A stretch of DNA of 10,885 nucleotides from Glomus cerebriforme (Eukaryota > Glomeromycota > Glomeromycetes > Glomerales > Glomeraceae): NCBI GenBank assembly GCA_003550305.1, contig QKYT01000174.1, positions 1-10,885 of the forward strand, read 5' to 3'. Shown here piece after piece: positions 8,263 through 10,885 of the stretch (position 1 is the stretch's first letter; every line of letters begins with the position of its first letter). The notes below the pieces were generated by a model. It worked only from the letters and a program-made list of their open reading frames with translations, was not told the origin of the DNA and ran no database searches. Made by a program: the position numbers and the translations under genes.

Positions 8263-8553
8263 CTTGCCTAACCCAACCTCATCTTTAAATTTTTTATCTT
8301 GTTGTAAAACCATAAGCTATTTTCACAAATTAGATATTTCTGATTTAAGTTTTTCTATTTCTTTCTCGTGGGCTATAATACTATTATCCTGAAATGAAAT
8401 AGTTCTATAACATTGCTTAAGTTCTTTTACAAGGGATCAAAATTTTTTCTTATTACTCTTATTAATAAAAATTTCATCTCGAAGTTCACTACGAAGTTCA
8501 CTACGAAGCTCCTGATTCATATTTAAAAACTGTGAATATGCCGAATTAAACAT
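8251..8553 (-). pseudogene. Short coiled-coil protein, broken
   Basis: One minus-strand frame runs from ATG 8553 to TAA 8251-8253, 101 codons including the stop, and is broken by TGA 8437, TGA 8323 and TAG 8317. The text is strongly helical and charged: NMNQELRSELRSELRDEIF, then SLVKELKQCYRTISFQDNS and HEKEIEKLKSEISNL. It contains three LRSE/LRDE repeats encoded by a 12-bp tandem repeat. TGA 8437 follows KKKF and may have been tryptophan. The gene is divergent from the integrase (52 bp between starts) and convergent with the helix-turn-helix pseudogene, with which it overlaps by 12 bp. No enzyme domain is visible. Similar architecture to the larger coiled-coil pseudogene suggests related structural proteins, but I cannot align them reliably. 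Confidence 0.65.
8473..8508 (-). repeat. 12-bp tandem repeat, three units
   Basis: TTCATCTCGAAG is followed by two identical copies of TTCACTACGAAG. On the minus strand they encode LRSE, LRSE and LRDE within the coiled-coil pseudogene. Confidence 0.85.
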
Positions 8554-8605
8554 TCTATTATTCAGCCCTAATTTAGAGTACTATCATAATATTCCTGTCT
8601 TAAAA
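8554..8605. promoter_or_regulatory. Divergent intergenic gap, presumed shared promoter
   Basis: Only 52 bp separate the minus-strand start at 8553 from the plus-strand ATG at 8606. A bidirectional promoter must have lain here or within the genes. No TATA box or operator is distinct, so the call rests on gene layout alone. Confidence 0.3.
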
Positions 8606-8941
8606 ATGAGTCAACCCCAAATTGTGATAGATTCGTATGATGAATTCCGTATAGTCTGTAGACTTCTATATTATAATATACCTGGTTTTTATCCCAATGC
8701 AAAAAAAATACATAAAGTATGTCAGAAGAAAGGATATTCTTTTTGACTGCGAGATATTGCAAAGTAATTAAGATATCCAAATTTATTAATAACCATTATC
8801 ATGCAAGCTGAAATGAGCTTTAGACACTGTCAAATTCCAAATAAGGTTTACCGTATTTTTCTGATTTTAAGCACCACCTTTTTGAAGGAAAATTTTGACT
8901 AAAGTTGGGATGATGCCTAAATTTGAAAGTATTTTTTTTTT

Positions 8942-9133
8942 ATTAAATTCACATTTTTGTGTATCAGAATTTTAAAAAAGTGTGGTATTAGTAACGCAAT
9001 GGATAGGTCAGAGGATGATTTGTTTGGACAAAATGAAAAAGAGGAGGAGATTGATGAAAATGAAAGAGAAATTGTAAATATAGATAGCGATTTAGCTGAA
9101 GAATTAGATGAATCAGAAAATGATAAATTGTAA
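8942..9133 (+). pseudogene. Carboxy-terminal remnant of a pogo/Tigger-like transposase
   Basis: The frame is open from just inside the left end of the element and reads ILKKCGISNAMDRSEDDLFG, then an acidic tail rich in E, D and N, to TAA 9131. The KKCGISNA...EDD pattern is the known end of Tigger/JRK-type DDE transposases, where an F-KKCGI segment is followed by an acidic tail. The catalytic core, the helix-turn-helix and the amino end are all gone, so it cannot move the element. AATAAA overlaps the stop (9133-9138) and may be the old polyadenylation signal. An ATG at 8999 inside the remnant would allow a 44-residue acidic peptide, but this is probably incidental. Confidence 0.75.
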
Positions 9134-9186
9134 ATAAAGTTTATTTTAAATAAAATATAATAAAAAAATGGGTAAATCTAGATCTA

Positions 9187-9537
9187 GCATAGGGGTAAGA
9201 CATTTATACATCGCTGGGAATTTTTCTAATTCGGTAATTCTGGCCGAAATTAAGAAAATTTCCTTTTTTGGAAGTCTCGTACTTCGATTTTGAAGAGAAA
9301 TAAAATTGCCTTTTTTGGGTCGTATAACGTTACCCAAGTGCCCAAAATAGAAATTCTGGCCAGAATTAAAAATTTCGGCCAAAATTAATGGAAGTGACGA
9401 TTAACATGTGACAAATAGGATTTCACACCTCGAAAAAATTCTGTCCCTAGAATAAATAGTAAAAATGAAAGTCAGAGGGTGTGACATGGGGGGTGACAAA
9501 TTGGAGGCGATGAATAATGATGTCATACCCCTGCGAG
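9187..9537. mobile_element. Inverted-repeat segment nested in the pogo-like element
   Basis: About 30 bp at 9187-9217 (AGGGGTAAGACATTTATACA and on) match the inverse of 9505-9534 (GCGATGAATAATGATGTCAT, then ACCCC), with small gaps. Between them lie GGCC-centred palindromes: AATTCTGGCCGAAATT at 9236-9251, a perfect 16-bp palindrome AATTCTGGCCAGAATT at 9352-9367, and AATTTCGGCCAAAATT at 9371-9386. The (A/C)AGGGGTA-like ends suggest a small hAT-type or foldback element, but I found no clean target duplication. A minus-strand open frame here (9146-9382) looks like a by-product. Confidence 0.45.
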
Positions 9538-9890
9538 ATATACATTTGCTCTAAAAAAAAAATTAAAATTGGGATGGTGCTTATTTTTGTTTTTCAAGTT
9601 TTTTGGTCAAAAGTCGGGATGGTACTTAAATTCGGGTGATGCTTAAAATCAGGAAAATACAGTATCAGTGTGATATTCTACTTCATATTCATGATGATCA
9701 GAATGGTAGAAGGGTATTTATTTGTAATTTTCTAATTATAGATATGGCAACACATTTTAAGGCTGGGCGTTCATTAACATCGAGAAATAGTTTAGAAATC
9801 TGGATCGCAATTAAAGAAATATATGAGAATCTTTCTAATTCTCTCACATGCACTGGTCAAAAACTGATCTGTCTTACAGATACCTTATAA

Positions 9891-9942
9891 ATATTAGGTA
9901 TCCAAAATGCAAAAAATCTGCTATACATTGGATACCTAATAT
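9891..9942. repeat. Perfect 15-bp hairpin after the integrase stop
   Basis: ATATTAGGTATCCAA (9891-9905) and TTGGATACCTAATAT (9928-9942) are exact inverse copies with 22 nt between. The stem begins one base after the TAA that ends the integrase fragment. It could be a small foldback end or an RNA 3' hairpin. Confidence 0.75.
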
Positions 9943-10281
9943 GTATATTATAGAATTAAAAAATACAATTTATTAATTATCTCACTATTCAGTAATTANA
10001 AAAAGATGAAATATAGCTCATTCGATTCACCTCACTGAGACGTATCTAATGGTACTAATTTCGCATTTCTAAGTATGATAGATGCTGAGATATTTGATAA
10101 ATCGTAAAAACAAACAAAAAAATGCAATATCTCAATATCTATCGTACCTAGAAATGTGAAATTAGTACCATTCGATATGTCTCAGTGAGACAAATTGAAT
10201 GAGCTATATTTCATCTTTTAATGATTACTGGATAGCGAGATAATTAATAAATTGTATTTTTTAATTCTATAGTATACATAT
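9939..10281. mobile_element. Foldback element with two arms of about 155 bp
   Basis: The left arm (9939 to about 10095) and right arm (about 10125-10281) are inverse copies, about 90% identical by eye over their whole length, with a 29-nt A-rich loop. Most differences are transitions. One undetermined base lies at 9999. It has no coding capacity, and its target duplication is unclear because the left edge overlaps the 15-bp hairpin. A transcript would fold into a nearly perfect long duplex, so it is a plausible small-RNA source. Confidence 0.8.
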
Positions 10282-10284
10282 TGG

Positions 10285-10395
10285 TAGTGTTGTCATTGGA
10301 CTTGAACATGAACATTGGACGTCCAGGATCGGACAGTCCCTGTCCATGTCCAATATCTTTAATGTCCCAGACATTTATTTGGACATTTATATAGA
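10285..10395. mobile_element. Possible end of another hAT-like transposon, GGAC/GTCC-rich
   Basis: TAGTGTTGTCATTGGAC begins just after the foldback element. About 90 bp follow in which GGAC or GTCC occurs roughly eight times in both orientations, including the palindrome TGGACGTCCA. TAGTGTTG-like ends with clustered short motifs suit a hAT terminus. The opposite end is not in the window, so this is tentative. Confidence 0.35.
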
Positions 10396-10885
10396 TCATG
10401 TGATTTAAAGTTTTTTAAGTTATTTATAAAAATTTTTATAAGTTTAATATGATAATATGTAATTAAAATATAATAAAATTATTTATATAAATTAAAAAAT
10501 AACGTGCAGAATTTTTTTCTCTTTTAAATGAATCTTTATTCATAAAAATTGGATAAAAACTCATAAAATTTTATTAGTAAAGAAAATAATTTTAAAATCC
10601 AAGAAATTTGTGAAATATTAACTTTTCTTTTTCCCAAACCTTCCAAACCTTCCTTCCAAACCTCCCACCCACTTGTGAACAAAGGTTCTTTATATAGTTT
10701 TTGCCCCTTAATAATGTGCAAATTGTAACGCAATACGCATCTCTATTTATAACTTTAATTTTACACAATTCCCTAATTAAAGTAACCTGCGATACATAAA
10801 TGTTCTCAATTAAAATGCTAAATCTATACTTTGCATTTACTTTAAAAAGTGTTAACAAATCCCATTTAGCATTTGAATCATTAGC
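10396..10885. other. AT-rich tail without a recognisable gene
   Basis: The sequence is AT-rich, with a short pyrimidine repeat of CCAAACCTT type at about 10633-10665. Two overlapping minus-strand frames (10536-10858) have low-complexity glycine/lysine text from that repeat and no domain. It may be the interior of the transposon that starts near 10285. I see no other feature. Confidence 0.4.

Larger units (their letters stand above)
8851..9662. mobile_element. Pogo/Tigger-like element, internally deleted, 812 bp
   Basis: The element is flanked by TA at 8849-8850 and TA at 9663-9664. The left end CCGTATTTTTCTGATTTTAA matches the inverted right end CTGTATTTTCCTGATTTTAA, and the terminal similarity covers about 28 bp. 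Further copies of GGGATGRTGCTTA-type text lie inside both ends (about 8907, 9571, 9617 and 9636), like repeated transposase-binding sites. TA duplication and a retained transposase tail place it with the pogo/Tigger branch of Tc1/mariner. It has deleted most of its own gene and carries an additional inverted-repeat segment (about 9187-9537). The insertion target is the integrase gene. Confidence 0.85.
8606..9890 (+). pseudogene. Retroviral-type (rve/DDE) integrase, broken and split by a transposon
   Basis: The role is DNA integration of a mobile element by a DDE-type integrase. The 5' part (8606-8848) starts MSQPQIVIDSYDEF, contains GFYPNAKKIHKVCQKKGYSF, and has TGA 8744 and TAA 8765 in frame. 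It ends in HCQIPNKV. A pogo-like element follows. The 3' part (9665-9887) resumes with QCDILLHIHDDQNGRRVF, where the aspartate in QCDIL fits the first catalytic residue. It continues with FLIIDMATHFKAGRSLTSRN, the conserved IDxA(T/S)xFKA strand. Removing the element and one TA gives a continuous frame (codon TAT at the join). Where the second catalytic D is expected (CDxGxEF), the text reads KLICLTDTL and stops at TAA 9888. The final E region is therefore missing, cut at the start of a hairpin/foldback region. Polinton-like and Ginger-like integrases share this pattern. The family is likely; the exact host element is inferred from the nearby polymerase. Confidence 0.8.

Noticed and set aside
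8568..8780. Minus-strand open frame that seemed to extend the short coiled-coil gene upstream
   Set aside because: It lacks an ATG at its 5' end. The plus strand over the same bases reads as the amino-terminal part of the integrase and joins its 3' half in frame across the transposon.
9146..9382. Minus-strand 78-codon open frame
   Set aside because: It lies in the palindromic, non-coding middle of the pogo-like element and has no recognisable domain.
10536..10858. Two overlapping minus-strand open frames
   Set aside because: They are low-complexity text from a pyrimidine repeat and AT-rich DNA, with no domain or plausible start context.
1..10885. tRNA, rRNA or bacterial-type operons
   Set aside because: No cloverleaf consensus (TTC-A box), rRNA core segment or ribosome-binding-site pattern was visible on either strand.

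Overview
The window looks like accessory DNA from an AT-rich fungal genome, most likely an arbuscular mycorrhizal fungus (Rhizophagus/Glomeromycotina type). I infer this from the strong A+T bias, intron-like segments of about 70-100 nt with GTAAGT starts and TAG ends, nested TA- and 8-bp-target DNA transposons, and the flavour of the decayed DNA polymerase and integrase. I see no intact cellular gene, tRNA or rRNA. Nearly everything is a mobile element, a repeat or a pseudogene. Frames and joins were worked out by eye; no database was searched.

Left part (1-3570): an AT microsatellite, an unassigned stretch with a small hairpin, a decayed inverted-repeat element (574-737), then a 1.9-kb tandem array (about 960-2833). 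Read on the minus strand, each array unit looks like a mini exon plus an intron: GTAAGT donor, CTAAY branch-like site, pyrimidine tract, TAG acceptor, then 28-41 nt of exon-like sequence. An AT-rich spacer follows.

Middle (3571-8553): a compact row of broken genes. A carboxy-terminal half of a family B DNA polymerase (+) is followed by an unknown decayed gene (+), a long coiled-coil pseudogene (-), a putative helix-turn-helix pseudogene (+) and a second coiled-coil pseudogene (-). A 903-bp hAT-like non-autonomous element with an 8-bp target duplication sits inside the first coiled-coil gene. Removing it and one duplication copy restores the reading frame at the junction. The element carries a second splice-like array whose four exon-like segments are each exactly 29 nt.

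Right part (8554-10885): a retroviral-type (rve, DDE) integrase pseudogene (+) starts divergently from the second coiled-coil gene. It is split by an 812-bp pogo/Tigger-like element at a TA site, and again removal restores the frame exactly. That element keeps the end of its own transposase gene and contains a further inverted-repeat insert. The integrase stops directly before a hairpin and a 343-bp foldback element. After that come a possible transposon end rich in GGAC/GTCC and an AT-rich tail.

Together, the polymerase, integrase, helix-turn-helix and coiled-coil genes, packed on alternating strands, suggest the ruin of one large self-replicating element (Maverick/Polinton-like, or derived from a large DNA virus), later used as a landing site by small DNA transposons. 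That link is an inference from neighbourhood. The two arrays of exon-intron-like modules are the most unusual signal in the window.
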